DNA of 64,000 nt from Parapristionchus giblindavisi (Eukaryota; Nematoda; Chromadorea; Rhabditida; Diplogasteridae). Under the pieces are notes generated by a model that saw only the letters and a list, made by a program, of their open reading frames with translations, had not been told where the DNA came from and searched no databases. Of this stretch, positions 36,666 through 50,293 are shown one piece after another. The DNA is taken from assembly GCA_943737045.1 (NCBI GenBank), contig CALSFV010000097.1, positions 62,001-126,000 of the forward strand. The letters are read 5' to 3'. The stretch's first letter is position 1. Each line of letters begins with the position of its first letter. A program made the translations under genes and the position numbers.

Positions 36666-38787
36666 ATGCCTTCGAGAGGATCCTCGATAGGTGAGTTATT
36701 ATGATTGATCTCATTAGAATGATTATATGGTATACTGTATTTATCATTGTCCTATTGATTATCTGTTATAGGTCATGTAGATGAATCAGTTCCTCCATCA
36801 CGACGGAGATATGCACGAGACAATCAATTTACCCATCACCACATTACCGTATTCGTCATCACTTTCTTTAGGTTTGATCTTTGATCTCACCTTTTTTTTA
36901 AATCAATATTTTATTTGTAATCTGATCAGTATGGTACTCAGTGAATCACTATTTCAATTGTTCATCATTAGTCTGGTTGAATACATATGATTCATAAATA
37001 ATTGATCGTTATCATTTCAGTTTTGCCTTTATCCATGCAGCTCGAAAGACTTTATCAACCGTAAAAGGATCCCTCATTCAAATTTGGACTCATAACACAA
37101 GCACAACTACTGGTGCGTATATTACTACGATATTGTATCAGATATGGGCCATGGTTATCCCGTGAGATAAACCCACTCGTAAAATTTTGAAGCTTACGAG
37201 TACCAACACGCAAAATGTGATAGTGAATGTTGGATTTCATTATATTTAAATTTCATTATTCGAATACTCAATTTTGTGATGACAAAATAGGGTACCAAGA
37301 CGCATTTGAATGAAATTCATAAGCCATAGGCGTATTGTATTCAAGATATCAGTCATTGATTTGTTTATTCAAGGTCCTCTTTTTCCCAATGAGAAAGATG
37401 CGGAAGATTTTCTTGCTTTACTCGACTTTGGCTTTCTCTTTGCGTATGCCATGGTGAGTGTTATACGTCAATCGATAATGTTCTATCGTAATCTATCACT
37501 CAGGGTCTTTATATAGGAGGCATTCTTGGTGATCGATACAATCCTCGTATTGTACTCTCCATAGGGGTATGGTTGTCTGCACTCGTGGTATGTATTAAAT
37601 TAATAATATTAATAGATGTATTTATATTTCTTTTTCATTCATTCATTCTATATTTGTGAATGAACTGAAGAAGTGGGTTAAATTGGTTGAGAAATATTGA
37701 TTATTAATTTAAAGGGATATTAATGTTCCTGAGGCATGATAAACTAATCCTCGCTGTCCTTATAGATCTTCTTATTTGGTTACATGACAGAAGTCTTCCG
37801 TGTCTATTCTGCTCCTATCTATTTCACTCTATGGGTCTCGGGCGGATTATTCCAATCGGTCGCATGGCCTACTGATGTACGGTATCTTCTATTCATATAT
37901 TGATTGATTTCTGTATTTCATTCAATCATTAATCATTACAATTAAGGTATGTATAATGGGTAATTGGTTTGGTCGTGGATCAAGAGGACTTGTAATGGGA
38001 GTTTGGAGTGCATGTGCATCAGCTGGTAATATCATTGGAACACTTGTCACTTCTACTGTTATCTCAACTGGATATCAGGTATACTGTAATCAATCCAATC
38101 AATCAATATGATGTTTGATTGCAGTATGCCTTCGCCGTGAACTCGACGATTCTCTTTCTCTTTGGTTTCATTGTCTTCTACTGTCTGAAAGCACATCCAA
38201 GAGATATTGGTTTGTATATTCTTTATCTTCATTCTATCTTATTTTATTTTCTGCTATTAGATAATGATGAACGACTAGATCATGACTAAGTAATAGCATG
38301 CTGTCGTTTAACTGAATGATTACGTTTCAATTATATTAATCATGTTCTCATTGAAGGTGCAAGTGAACCATGGGAATGGGAATCAGAATCAGATGACGTC
38401 ATTGAAGTATCAACTGGTTCACGTCCTATTGGATTCATTAGAGCTTGGAAGTTACCTGGAGTCATTCCTGTTTGTTTCATTTTATCGATTTTATTTTATT
38501 GATTGAGTATAATTCCATTTGTGATTTCTTCCTCTTCTCAATCTATATGACTACTTTAATGATTATTAATCATTTCATTGTTCATTATCTATCATTACAG
38601 TATTCGTTTGCCTATGCATGTCTAAAGATGGTAACATATGGATTCTTCTTCTGGCTCCCATTCTATCTTCATTCTCATTTCTCATGGCCTGAAGCTGAAG
38701 CAGGAACTCTGTCGACATTCTTTGATATTGGAGGAATCGTTGCTGCTGTATTAGGAGGAGCACTCTCTGTAAGCAATTGTGATTGTG

Positions 38788-38840
<53 letters not shown>

Positions 38841-40733
38841 TTCTTTATTCCATCAAATATATATGGTAAAGGGTGATATAGGACTCTCTGAACAATAAAT
38901 TGTGGCAAACTTGTTCTTTTTGCTAGTATGTGACAACGACTTTCGATTGACCAATTTATCGGAGAAGTATGTTGTCAGACATCAAAAAGTATAACGATTG
39001 TTGTCAATGCAATAAATAAATAAATATGGTAACAATTAGTGACTATTTTGTAGGCAGACAACAAAAATAGTAAATTTTGCAGTCAACGAATCTAGTGACA
39101 ACAAAACATGGAAATAATCTTGTCTGACAACAAAAAATGTGGAAACTGTTGACCAAAAAATGAATATGGTTTGGCAACAAAATGGCCAGAGTTTGTTGTC
39201 TGACAGCAAAAAGAGCTCATTTTATGACCAACATGCATTCCCGAGAAAAAGAGTCGAATTTGCTGTCCGACAACAAATTCTACTTGCTATTTCAATAAAT
39301 ATTGAGTGGATGCATAGATTATCCTATCCTACGACACCTTCCCTATGATCTACAACAAGAACGAGGAAATTAGTACAATATATGGACGAATACAATGATT
39401 ATGATAATTAGTGATGAATCCAATCGAATATAATCGATAAATACGACAATAAATCGATGCTACCTCTTCTCCGACCGCCCGCGCCTTTGCATCGATACGT
39501 CTGAACGTCTTCTCGCATGGCTGAACGCTCAAAATTAATTAACGATGAAATATTCGAACTGAATTCCGAATTATGACGCAAAACACCAACATAACAGTAC
39601 AGGAGGTAAGTAAGGCGATGTACATTGATTCCCAAGTGAAAACGCAGAACAGATTTAAACAAAATAATCAAATAACAAGAATAAAACTAAATTCGAATTA
39701 ATTCTACTCAGAGCCGGAACAGGAGCCGTTGTTTAGGGAAGATATTATTTCCCCCCAAATAACGGCTCCTATTCCGGCTCTGAACGTAGAATAAATTTAT
39801 AATATATTTTTTATTCTTGTTATTTGATTATTTTGTTTAAATCTGTGCTGTGTTTCACTTGGGAATCAATGTACATCGCCTTACTTACCTCCTGTACTGT
39901 TATGTTGGTGTTTTGCGTCATAATTCGGAATTCAGTTCGAATATTTCATCGTTAATTAATTTTGAGCGTTCAGCCATGCGAGAAGACGTTCAGACGTATC
40001 GATGCAAAGGCGCGGGCGGTCGGAGCAGAGGTAGCATCGATTTATTGTCGTATTTATCGATTATATTCGATTGAATTCATCACTAATTATCATAATCATT
40101 GTATTCGTCCATGTATTGTACTAATTTCCTCGTTCTTGTTGTAGTTCATAGAGAAGGTGTCGTAGGATAAGAAAATCTATGTAATCATTCAATATTTATT
40201 GAAATATCAAGAAGAATTTGTTGTCGGACAGCAAATTCGAGTCTTTTTCTCGGGAATGCAAGTTGGTCACAAAATGAGCTCATTTTGCTGTCAGACAACA
40301 AACTCTGTCCATTTTGTTGTCATATTCTTTTTGGTCGACATTTTCTACAATTTTTGTTGTCAGACAAGATTGTTTCCATGTTTTGTTGTCACTAGATTCA
40401 TTTAGGCTGACTGACTGCAAAAGTTACCTTTTTTATTGTCTGACTACAGGTCAAGACTTTTCTGTAGTCATTTCACTGCTCTTCTACGTTTGACTAATTT
40501 CACCCTTTGTTTTGTTGTCTGTCTACAAAATTGTCACTAATTGTTACCACATTTATTTATGACAACAATCTTTATACTTTCTGATGTCTGACAACAAACT
40601 TCTCCGATAAAGTTGTCAATCTTTGTCACACACATGCAAAAAGTACAAGTTTGCCACAATTTATTGTTCAGAGAGTCCTATATGTATAAGGGAAAAAAGG
40701 ATAGATGGATTTCCGTCGCACAAGGCGATTTCG

Positions 40734-40772
<39 letters not shown>

Positions 40773-42327
40773 TATAAAAAACTAATAAATGTACATTACA
40801 GGACCGTCTATCCTCTCGTACTCCTGTAGTTGTCGTCATGCTTCTCATCTCAAGTCTATGTCTAGGACTATATTCAAGTATGATTCATTATCGACTAATT
40901 TGTCTTCACTATAGGACTACAGTGGGGAAAATATCGATTACTATTGTCGTTTAGTGAAGCTACGACTACAATAATCGATAGTGAATACAGTAATGAATGT
41001 CATTAAGTTTCACCGGGTGACTTCATCATCAATGCAATCATGTTGTCTATCGTTGGCTTCTTCGTTGCAGGACCAGCCAATATGATATCAGCCTCTGTAT
41101 CTGCTGATCTAGGTATGATGCATATTTGATAGATGATCTTTGGTCTTATTATTAGATTTATGAAAATATACTTCATCTCCATACGTTGGCGGGTATTGCC
41201 GCTGTAAATGAAAATCGGGGTGGGGGGGGGGTTGGAGGTAAAAAATGGAGCATTTAAACCTACCTTGATATCTTACTGTAAGTAGAAAAAACCGTTTAAA
41301 CAGCTTGTACATTTCAGATTCTCATTTTCTTCTCTCGTTTGTGTTATTGTGGTACATTCTATTGTGAAAAAAATCGGGAGGGGGGGGGGGGGGTCTGGTG
41401 CAAAAATCGGGGGGTTATTGCCGCTAGCGGCAGTGGTGCCCACGTATGATCATCTCTGCCGGTGGATTATTAAGTGAATGGTTGATCTTTGATCTTTTAC
41501 TTGGTAAAAGAAAAGCATTACGAACTACGAATGCTTTGGGGATACTGTATAGGCTTGATCTTTGATCTCTCTATCATGTTTTCTGAATGATAAGTATTTT
41601 AGGTAAAGCTCGTGAACTTCGTGGTAACACAGATGCATTGTCAACAGTAACAGGAATAGTTGATGGTACAGGAAGTGTAGGAGCTGCCATTGGAATGTTG
41701 CTCATACCTGAAGTACAGAGAACTATTGGATGGAATGCTGTATTCTATGGATTCATTCTTATGGTATATACCCCTAATTTTTTATGTCATTGAAGATCAC
41801 GGTTTCGTAAATTGGCATAAGTAATTTTTGAAATTTTGTTATCTGTTAAAAGAGACCATGTTTATCTATAATGTAGAAGGTGCAGGATGTAATCAACTAT
41901 ATAGAATAGGTGGGCGTGTGAAAACGAATTCTTTTTGCACTCAGCCTTGCCTTCCCTTGCGGGGCCTTGCGCATAGCTTTGCCTCGCAAAAATCGGAAAA
42001 TTTCCTGTCAAATCTGCAAAAAATGGTCATACGCATAGCCTTGCTTTAGAATTCCACGGTTTTCGCACAGCCTTTCCCCCAGCGTGCCCATCTATGCTAT
42101 ATAGTATTCTCGATATGTTTCTCTGATTATGTTGTCTGCAGGTGTTATGTACGGCAGGATGTCTTCTTCCCCTTTTGTATCGAGAATGGAATGACTATAG
42201 AAGATGTGTATTAGGAATAGATGAAGAAGAAGATAGAAATGAAGAGAGACAAGGTTTATTGAATGATGAAGAACATAGAAGAGATTCACCCTCATATGGA
42301 GTTGATGATAATACCCCTGTTGGATAG
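36666..42327 (+). CDS. SLC37-type sugar-phosphate/phosphate transporter (MFS)
   Basis: This is a multi-pass membrane antiporter of the organophosphate:phosphate family, typically in the ER. The start is MPSRGSSIG; HVDESVPPSRRRYARDNQ is followed by membrane helix 1 (HHHITVFVITFFSFAFIHAA). RKTLSTVKGSL and the LDFGFLFAYAMGLYIGGILG loop with GDRYNPR are MFS/SLC37 hallmarks. WPTDVVCIMGNWFGRGSRGL and VWSACASAGNIIGTL follow, then a charged central loop (EWESESDD) and a second six-helix half with FDIGGIVAAVLGGALSDRLS, NAIMLSIVGFFVAGPANMIS and VDGTGSVGAAIGMLL. The tail ends ...VDDNTPVG, stop 42325-42327. About 14 exons join in phase. The exon junction GGALS/DRLSSR spans the 1.8-kb palindrome at 38877-40683. 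Orthology within SLC37A1-4 is undecided. Confidence 0.88.
37112..37330. repeat. Dispersed repeat related to 22740-22930
   Basis: In an SLC37 intron, CATGGTTATCCCGTGAGATA, ACCCACTCG, GAGTACCAACACGCAAAA and GGTACCAAGACGCATTTGAA mirror the order of TGGTTATCCCATGGGATAGA, ACCCACCCG and GGTACCCACACGCATTTGAA in the atg-7 intron. A shared, degenerate repeat family is inferred. Confidence 0.55.
38877..40683. mobile_element. 1.8-kb near-continuous palindrome in SLC37 intron
   Basis: Outer ends read TATAGGACTCTCTGAACAAT and its complement. Pairing continues through TTTGTTGTCTGACAGC-rich arms and an inner hairpin centred near 39745 (CAGAGCCGGAACAGGAGCCG against CGGCTCCTATTCCGGCTCTG), leaving almost no loop. 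Mirror ORFs at 39408-39671 and 39850-40074 come from this symmetry. ATT/TTA microsatellites flank it at about 38789-38829 and 40734-40772. No transposase is present. Confidence 0.88.
41205..41445. repeat. Intronic segment with long G tracts and weak inverted ends
   Basis: Between two transporter exons there are GGGGTGGGGGGGG-type tracts near 41217-41232 and 41377-41395. They sit next to GGCGGGTATTGCCGCT at the left and AATAACCCCCCGATTTT (as complement) at the right. Both sides share GCCGCT and ATCGGGG, suggesting a decayed inverted-repeat element. Confidence 0.4.
41897..42104. mobile_element. 208-bp inverted-repeat element (MITE-like)
   Basis: Ends read CTATATAGAATAGGTGGGCG and, on the opposite strand, CTATATAGCATAGATGGGCA. 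The interior is rich in GCCTTGC/GCATAGC motifs with higher GC than its surroundings. It lies within the last intron of the SLC37-like gene. Confidence 0.65.
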
Positions 42328-42898
42328 ATAGATTATACATACTACAGACATGTTATTATTGATTTTTATTGGGTCCTCGATCATTTATATTCATAGTTTT
42401 AGCTAAATGCTTTGCTAAACGCTTGTACATACCCCATACATCATTTGCCCTTTATTGATTAGTCATTCATTTGTCTTTCGATTTGGCTAGTATAATAGAT
42501 GGAATGTTTGAATACTTCTCTTTTTATATTTTCAAAAATACCTCCCCTTACATAATATCGATTTATGATTATTTTTGTATCATTACAAGTATACATATTG
42601 ATTGATTGATGTACTAATTCTCTGTATTTATATATTTCAGATGTTAACGGGAAGTTTTAATTACATCGCCATTTCACTTGTAAATGCACGTATGCACACC
42701 TCACATATTGTTTTATATTTATGCAAATATTAAATTGTACAGAAAAGAACTATATGTATAAATATCTTTGGTCTTGTATGGGGAGATCTCACATCTCTAG
42801 TATATATTGTGAGACTGAACAATATGTCATAGGTAAGACAAAGTAATATTCAAGCATTACGCAAATAAATTATCTTTTGTACAGACATGTCTTTTTTG

Positions 42899-44189
42899 TT
42901 AAGCCTTAGCTCTTAAAAGTTTGCTATCTTCTTCATTAAATACATTCATTCTAACACAAAACGTGAAGAATTCATCTCGAACAATCTCATCATCCATCTT
43001 AATATTATCGATTAAATTATAATTAATCAATATAATCTAACCGATAGGAAATGAGAGCCTCCTTGTATATCCTTCATACGAATATCCTTACTAGATAGTT
43101 TCATCAATAATCGGATAGAGTTACCGTACGGTACAAGCTGAATTCTAATCAATCAATAATGTATTCTATAGATCTACCGTATACATCATCATTCGTTCCA
43201 TGGACTATAGTAACTGGACAATTGATGGGTATATCTCCTTCGCGGGTTGAGACACACGACTGTAAGGTATTGATCGATTATTGATCGAATATCTACCGTA
43301 ATCTACAGTACCTCAGTGAATTGGTTCAATCCTTCTATATCAATCAGAATCTCTTCTCCATTTCTACTAGCGGGGTGCATTACTTGTTCACCTCTAACCA
43401 ATTTTTCCATTGACCCTGGGATAACCTGACAGAGATCAAAGATCAATTCTGGATCACAGCACAGTTGTGGAAATTTCCCCAGTGTTTCTAGTACTGGAAA
43501 CTTCCGGATAGTGTGAGAGTCAAGAGTTCTTTCCTATTTTTCATTATAAGTTCATTCTAACAAATGACATCAACGTCTTCAACTTATTTCACTTTCCAAT
43601 GACAAAACAATAAACAATACGAGAGAACTGGAGAATGTGTCACAATTGTATGAATTCATTCAAATGTGTTATTCAGAGAAATATTCCGTACCTTATCCAC
43701 ATATGACAAATCTACATCAAATCCAGGTGAAACGAGAAATATTCCCTGAATCAATGAAATCTTCTAAAGATCAAAGATCAAACATCGCTTACTTTAACCT
43801 TCTCAGGATGACGAATGGTCGCATTGAGAGCGGGATTGGCTCCAGCACTCTGTGCAATGAGTAAGGTATCTGAAGATTCAATTATAATCGATACTCTATA
43901 CAATACGGTAATCACCTGCGCTCAATCGATCCTCTATGGATTTTTGCCATTCGTTGACTCTCCAGCATGGATTTGGCGCCGAATATTTTACCCTAAGGTG
44001 GGATACGATTAATCTTTGATCTATAGATGGGATAATATTGATCTTTGATCTATAGGTGGGATAAGATTGATCTTTGATCTCTACTTACGCTTCAAAGTGA
44101 TGTTGAGTACCGTCGAATAACTTGGTGAGTTGTTGTGAGATTCGATTACGAACAGAAGAACCGAGTCCATGACAGAATAGAATACGCAT
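42899..44189 (-). CDS. Alpha/beta-hydrolase family protein
   Basis: Eight exons join in phase into about 300 residues. The start is MRILFCHGLGSSVRNRISQQ, with the oxyanion-type HGLGSS loop. An exon TLLIAQSAGANPALNA carries the nucleophile elbow, reading A-Q-S-A-G instead of the usual G-X-S-X-G. VTIVHGTNDD followed by LVPYGNS fits the catalytic acid loop, and DIQGGSHFLS supplies the histidine. The stop is TAA at 42899-42901. Substrate and pathway are unknown; a serine-hydrolase role is inferred from the triad order. No signal peptide or membrane segment is visible. It lies 386 bases downstream of the formyl-THF dehydrogenase gene on the same strand. Confidence 0.8.
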
Positions 44190-44575
44190 CAATAATGATA
44201 TGATATATGATTAGATGAAATAGATGTAATGGATATTAGTATGAGAGTGGATGGGAACCATTGAATGTGGAATACAAAGTACAAAGTTGAATGAGGAATG
44301 TACTCTTTATCGCAAACTGATCATTGCAATAGTGATATTTCATATGAATAGGAAAAAGAAGGAATGAACATACTCTACACATAATTACTTATACAATACT
44401 ATACTTCATTATTACATTCTACCAATGTATTACAATGTCTAAACACATGATGTAGTAGTAGTCTATTATATTATATTGTGTTCAATGAAGAAAACGAAGA
44501 GAAGAGGGAATAGAGACTATTCAAAACTCTAGTTTCATTTCATTTTGAGTGAATTGAAGTGGTTTATTCAACTTT

Positions 44576-47500
44576 TCAATACTCAAAAGTGATCGTCTTT
44601 GTTTGGAGATATTCATTCAATGCATCTTGACCTGAAAAGAAGATCATTTCATCAATGAAACCTCATTATCACAGATTAACTGCCAAAATATGAATATAGG
44701 TTGAAGGAAAGATCAAAGATCAAATTCTACATACCAAGATCCTTTCCAAATCCAGACTGTTTGAATCCACCGAAAGGTGCAGCCACATCTGTCTTCTGGT
44801 ATGTGTTCACAAAGACCTACAACAATCAATCGATAACTATCACAATATTTATTTATTTATTTATTTTTAATATACTGTATACTCACCGTTCCTGCTTGGA
44901 GTTTCTCAGATACTTTGAGCACCTTGGAGACATCCTAAAAGAATACAAGTTAATCAATAACTGTGGATGATCTACCGTATACCTTCGAGAAGACTCCCGC
45001 TGCAAGACCATACTCGGTTGCATTGGCACGTTTAAGTAGTCCATCGATGTCACTGAAATCGATTATAGATCGATAGATCAATCAATCAATAAAATGACTG
45101 ACTCATCATCAAATTCGGATATGACCATAATAGGTCCGAAGCTTTCCTCCGATGCAACATAGTTATCATCTTCAACATGAGAAAGAATAGTTGGTTCAAG
45201 GTACAGACCAACACGGTCAACACGTTTTCCTCCTACTTCTAACTGAAAATGTATCGATTGATCGACTATTCTACCGTATGACTGTATCCACCGTACCTTA
45301 GCTCCATCTGCAAGTCCTCTCTTGACATAATCCAGTAGTTTATCCAAATGGGCTTGATGATTCTGAGGTCCATGTCCAGTGGCACGATCAAGAGGATCAC
45401 CAATAACGATCTATAATCAATAAAATCAATCATTTAATCAATACTCAGACTACCGTATACCTTCTTGGTCTCTTCTACGAGTTTCTTCACGAAATCATCA
45501 TGAATTGATCGAGCAACAAAGATTCGTCCAGCGGCGATACAATTCTCTCCTTTATTGAAGAATACTGATGTACATGTTTGACGAACTGCCTACAAATATT
45601 GATTGATCGAAATTATTGATTCATTGATTGAATGTATAAACCTTATCCATATCAGCGTCAGCAAATACAATAAGAGGAGATTTTCCTCCAAGTTCCAATG
45701 AACATTTCTTCAGATTTGATTTGGCACAACTGAATTACAATATCGATTATTTAATCCCATTCTACCGTATCCTTCATATACAGTACCTCTCCATAACACG
45801 AGCTCCAATAGCCGTAGATCCAGTGAATCCAATCTTTCTCACATCAGGATGTCCAGTCAGTGCTTCTCCTAACTCTGTTCCAGATCCTACAACGAATTCA
45901 CTTCTATTAATTATCGATCGACTACCGTACCTGTGATGATATTTATTACTCCTGGAGGGAATCCGGCAAGTGTTGCGAGTTCGGCAAACTTGAGTGCGGT
46001 CAAAGGAGTGACCTACAATATGGGACATCTACTGTAACCCTTACTAATGATCTACCGTACCATAGCAGGCTTGTGGACTACGGTATTTCCTGCTGCGAGA
46101 CAGGCGGCCATCTTCCATGACAACATCATGAGTGGATAGTTCCATGGTGTAATCAGGGCGACGACTCCCAATGGTTCTTTCTTCGTGATACATAGATTCC
46201 TGTTAGGACGAGCGTGCGTAATAGGAATCGTCGTTCCCTGTACACCATAATGATTACTTTAGCCTTCTAATCGATCGATAATTGATCTACCTGGATTTTA
46301 TCAGCCCACCCAGCAAAGTATCTCCAAGCATCGATTGACATTCCAATGTGAGTCTTCAATGCAAGAGTGTAGACTGCACCAGCGTCAAGAGACTCAAGAG
46401 TAGCCAGCTCAGCCTGATATCGATTCATTCATCAATTCTGAGTCTCGAATGGAAAGTGTGGATTACGGTAGTCAATATACCTTGTTCTCTTCCATGAGAT
46501 CAGCCAATTTGAACATAAGTCTTCCTCGTTCACGTGCAGACATCTTTCCCCATTCACCTAGAGAAAGAGAAGATAGAAGTGACTGATCAGGGATGGACAC
46601 CACTATTCAATCAATGAACTAACCTTTCTCGAATGCTTTCTTGGCTGCTTTCACTGCACGATCACAGTCAACCTTGTTTCCCATGGGGACCTGTCAAGAT
46701 TATTGATTGTTTCTATGATACAGTAATCAATGAGATTACCTTGCAGATGACTTTCTCAGTGGCAGGATTGATAGTATCAAAGTACTTTCCAGTTGAAGGA
46801 GGAACGAACTGAATTCAATCAATCGATAATCGATCATAAACTGATCTACCGTACCTTTCCATCAATGAAGAGATCGTGAGGGAATTTGAGATGCATATTG
46901 TTCACGTCAATTTCTATCTATAATAACATCACACCGTACTTTTGAGATTGAGATCAATCGATAAACTGACAGCATCATAGGTTACTGTAACTCCACTGCC
47001 TCCACGAAGATTCTTCACAACGGCATCAGCATTCTCACCGAATGTAGGGCCAGAATAAATCTGAAGAGAATCGAGAGATCAAAGATCAAAGATCAATAGA
47101 TAGATTAAATTCCTTACATCAGTATTCTCCAATTCAGCAGAAGTATTGAATTTAATTTCCTCAACAAGTCTGGCTACATCTGCTGATGATGCTCCATTCT
47201 CGAAGAAATCTGTGTCCTCTTTCACATCCAATTTGAGAATACCCTCCCATATGGTCTACAACGAGGTTAAAGATCAAAGATCAAAGATCAATCTAGAGAT
47301 AGTAATACCTTTAGCTTGGCCACAATCAGTTTCTCTGCATCATTCAATACCAATTGTTCCTTCTTTTCTTCAGCCAATCCAAAGTTGGCAGCAGGAATGG
47401 TCTTTGTGCCCACCTTTACCGTACCCACGTTCACCTGAGCTATTATTGATTGATTTTGAAAAATATCGATCAACTAACGTATTTGCCATCGGAGGCAGGC

Positions 47501-49233
47501 AGAAGTAGTCCATCGTCATGAGCATAGACCTTTCCTCCAGGGACCTGAGGAGAATATAATAGTTCATAACCAATCGATCAAATCAATCAATACCTCAGGA
47601 ACTGCAATCTCTCTAACATCAGAAGGAAGTTTGGAACTCTTATAGAGTCTACTGTCGAAGAATGTGATCTTTTCTCCATTCATCATAGACCATGCACCAG
47701 GAACCTTCAATCAATCGATACATCAACTACAACAATCAATAATTACCGTATACCTTATCGTTTCCTCTGATCCAATTGTGTAGTTGTCTTTGGTTCTTAG
47801 ACCAATCAATAACAGCCAATTCAGGTTTGGCTGTGATATGAGCATCGTATGTTCCTCCTTCAGGCTGCAATGAGATTACGGTAAGAATAGGGGAGGGATA
47901 CTGTATAACGAGAGCGGTACCTGAACTATTGATGGAGCCTTGCCGTCAGCGATGAGACGAACGGCTTCAACCTGAACAAAGATTAGAGATCAAGACAGAA
48001 AGATCAAAGATCAATTCTAACCATTCCAGTGACTCCAACGGGATAGAGGAATCGTTTGTATAGCGTGTTCAGAGTATCATTCTCCTCTACCTATAACACA
48101 TCTCATTCGATCAATCAATACTACCGTATACTATCATATCTACAGTATACCTTGCACTTCTTCTGTAGTAGCATAGGTCCAGTATCAAGTCCATCATCAG
48201 CCCAGAACACAGTGAATCCAGCCTCTTCATCTCCATCTATGATTGTCCAATTGATAGCAGATGCTCCTCTGTAAAAGATCAAAGATCAATATTACAGTAA
48301 CTCATCTAGATCTTAAACAGTCCCCTTCAAAATAGGTGGCATTGCCCTACTAAAGTGTAGGCCATCAATGAGAATGATTTGTATTTTTTGCATTTTAGAT
48401 AATAAAGAGAAGATAACGAGTTTACAATTGAATGAGAGAGTACATATTTGCAGATAAATGAGAATGAAGAAAAAGAGGACGACATAACAAACGTAGAAGA
48501 ATACAATAGAGACTGTGTGAATATTGTTCATACCTATGTTTAGGGAGAATAGATGGATGATAGATGATCGACTTCCATTTTGGAGCTTCCGTCACCTTAA
48601 TCATATGAATCAATGGATATCCATAGGAAAGGGTCAAATGGAGAATGAGAAAAAAGGTAAAATAGAGTAGGAATGGAGAAACGTCTAAACATTACTGTAA
48701 TAGAGAAACTGTTCCCTATTTATGAAAATAGTTGAAGAGAATAACAATATATGGAATACATAGACATTTTAAAATTAAACTATACGCGGTAATTTTTAAA
48801 AATAGTAATTATTACACATATATTGTTCATATGATGGCATCTATTGACGTTTATGAACTATAAATAGATGATGATAAGGGAGACTTACATCCAATGGAAC
48901 GAATTGAGTACAGAATGGAAGAACATTCAATTCAGCTCCATATGATAGATACTTCTTTAGTAGTTCGGGTATCACTACCAACTTTCCATCTGCATCCTTT
49001 TGTCTCCATCGAGATGGTTTCTCCACTGGAACTCCATCCTTCGCTGCTTCCAGGGCTGAATAAATGAGATTACGGTAGATCCAATCAATTAATCAATAAT
49101 CCCTACCAAGTAAGTCTGCTCGTCCATTCTTATCAGGAATAGTGAATACAACAACAATCTCATGTCCATCGTCTCTCAATCCTTTGTACACATCCACTCC
49201 AAAGGCCGACTGGCCTATTATTGCTATCTTCAT
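44576..49233 (-). CDS. alh-3: 10-formyltetrahydrofolate dehydrogenase (ALDH1L)
   Basis: This enzyme converts 10-formyl-THF to THF and CO2 with NADP+, yielding NADPH. All three family domains are present over about 28 exons. The N-terminal hydrolase/formyltransferase-like domain starts [20 protein letters not shown], with [16 protein letters not shown] and [11 protein letters not shown] at its active site. The carrier-protein-like middle has [19 protein letters not shown], where Ser accepts 4'-phosphopantetheine. The aldehyde dehydrogenase domain has [35 protein letters not shown] and the catalytic Cys in [11 protein letters not shown], ending [20 protein letters not shown] and TITFEY with TGA at 44576-44578. 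The ATG follows TTTGTTCAG directly, as at a trans-splice site. Exons 1-3 are 49107-49233, 48889-49055 and 48534-48595. The C. elegans name is by family. Confidence 0.95.
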
Positions 49234-50293
49234 CTGAACAAAGGATACTGTAACAATTGATTACGGTAGAAATGAGCAACAAATAAATAAGCATGTATTG
49301 ACCGATATGAATCTGGCACTAAGCACGCGTAGTATTGTGGAAGAGCTGAAGGGTAGTGATAAGACAGAGAGGTAAAGAGTGGGATGACTACGGGAGGTGA
49401 TAGACGGAGGGGACAGGAGGGGTTATGGTTAGTAAACGAGAAGAGGATGACAATACGATAGAGTTTAAATGACGGGATTGAATAGACATAGATCTCCCCT
49501 TCAATAGAGTGACTTAGATAGATAAAGATACAAACGGGTTCGAGATGTGTTCAGAGGAAGAGATCGATAAGAGACATGAAAAGAGAATAATAGAAGATGA
49601 ACTATCATCCATTTATACCCCCATATCAATGGTAATGGACAAAACAAATGATGTTTTCAGTAATGAGAAGAAGAAGAAGAGGATAAGAGTAGAAAAGGAA
49701 CAAGACGGAACAATTACATAGATCAGTACAAAGGTCAATTGATAAATATAATCAAGGAATATATCATAAAAAATTGAAAAAAAACTTTGTGCATATCAAG
49801 GAATATATGATAATGAATCGATATGAATATATGTGGAATGGAAATAGGATAGATGGAACTCAACCACGTGGGTCTCACATCTCCATTCGTTCTCGCACTT
49901 TCACTACTTTCGTCCTTATTTCGGATCATTATCTTACACTTCCTCTTCTATCAAAAGAACAATAAGTTAAATAGAAAACTAACAAGAAAATGAAAGAACA
50001 GCTGGAATACTGTAATATTTTCAATGAAATGTAATTATCTGTAAAGATCAGAAATAAAAAAGGAACCGGTTTGATAGATAAACGATAGGCAATATTAGAT
50101 GTATCAGTTAGATCTTGATCTATCACTGGGTATATTCATCTCGTCATAGAAGAAAGGAATAGACTAAAGGTGCATAAGGACTATACTCTAATAACAAATA
50201 TAAGGTGAGAAACGAAGAAAAGAACATGGAGATTAATATCGAATAAGAGCATCCTCGTGTAGAGGGTCGAAGTGACAGACAATCATCTCCCCT
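49234..50293. other. Intergenic region, nothing recognised
   Basis: AT-rich DNA between formyl-THF dehydrogenase and the end of the transketolase region. Short ORFs on both strands show no family features. TTTGTTCAG abuts the downstream gene's ATG at 49234-49242 (complement). No RNA gene was recognised. Confidence 0.5.

Noticed and set aside
39408..40144. Mirror-image ORF pairs around 39.4-40.1 kb
   Set aside because: They result from the palindrome in the SLC37 intron and have no family features.
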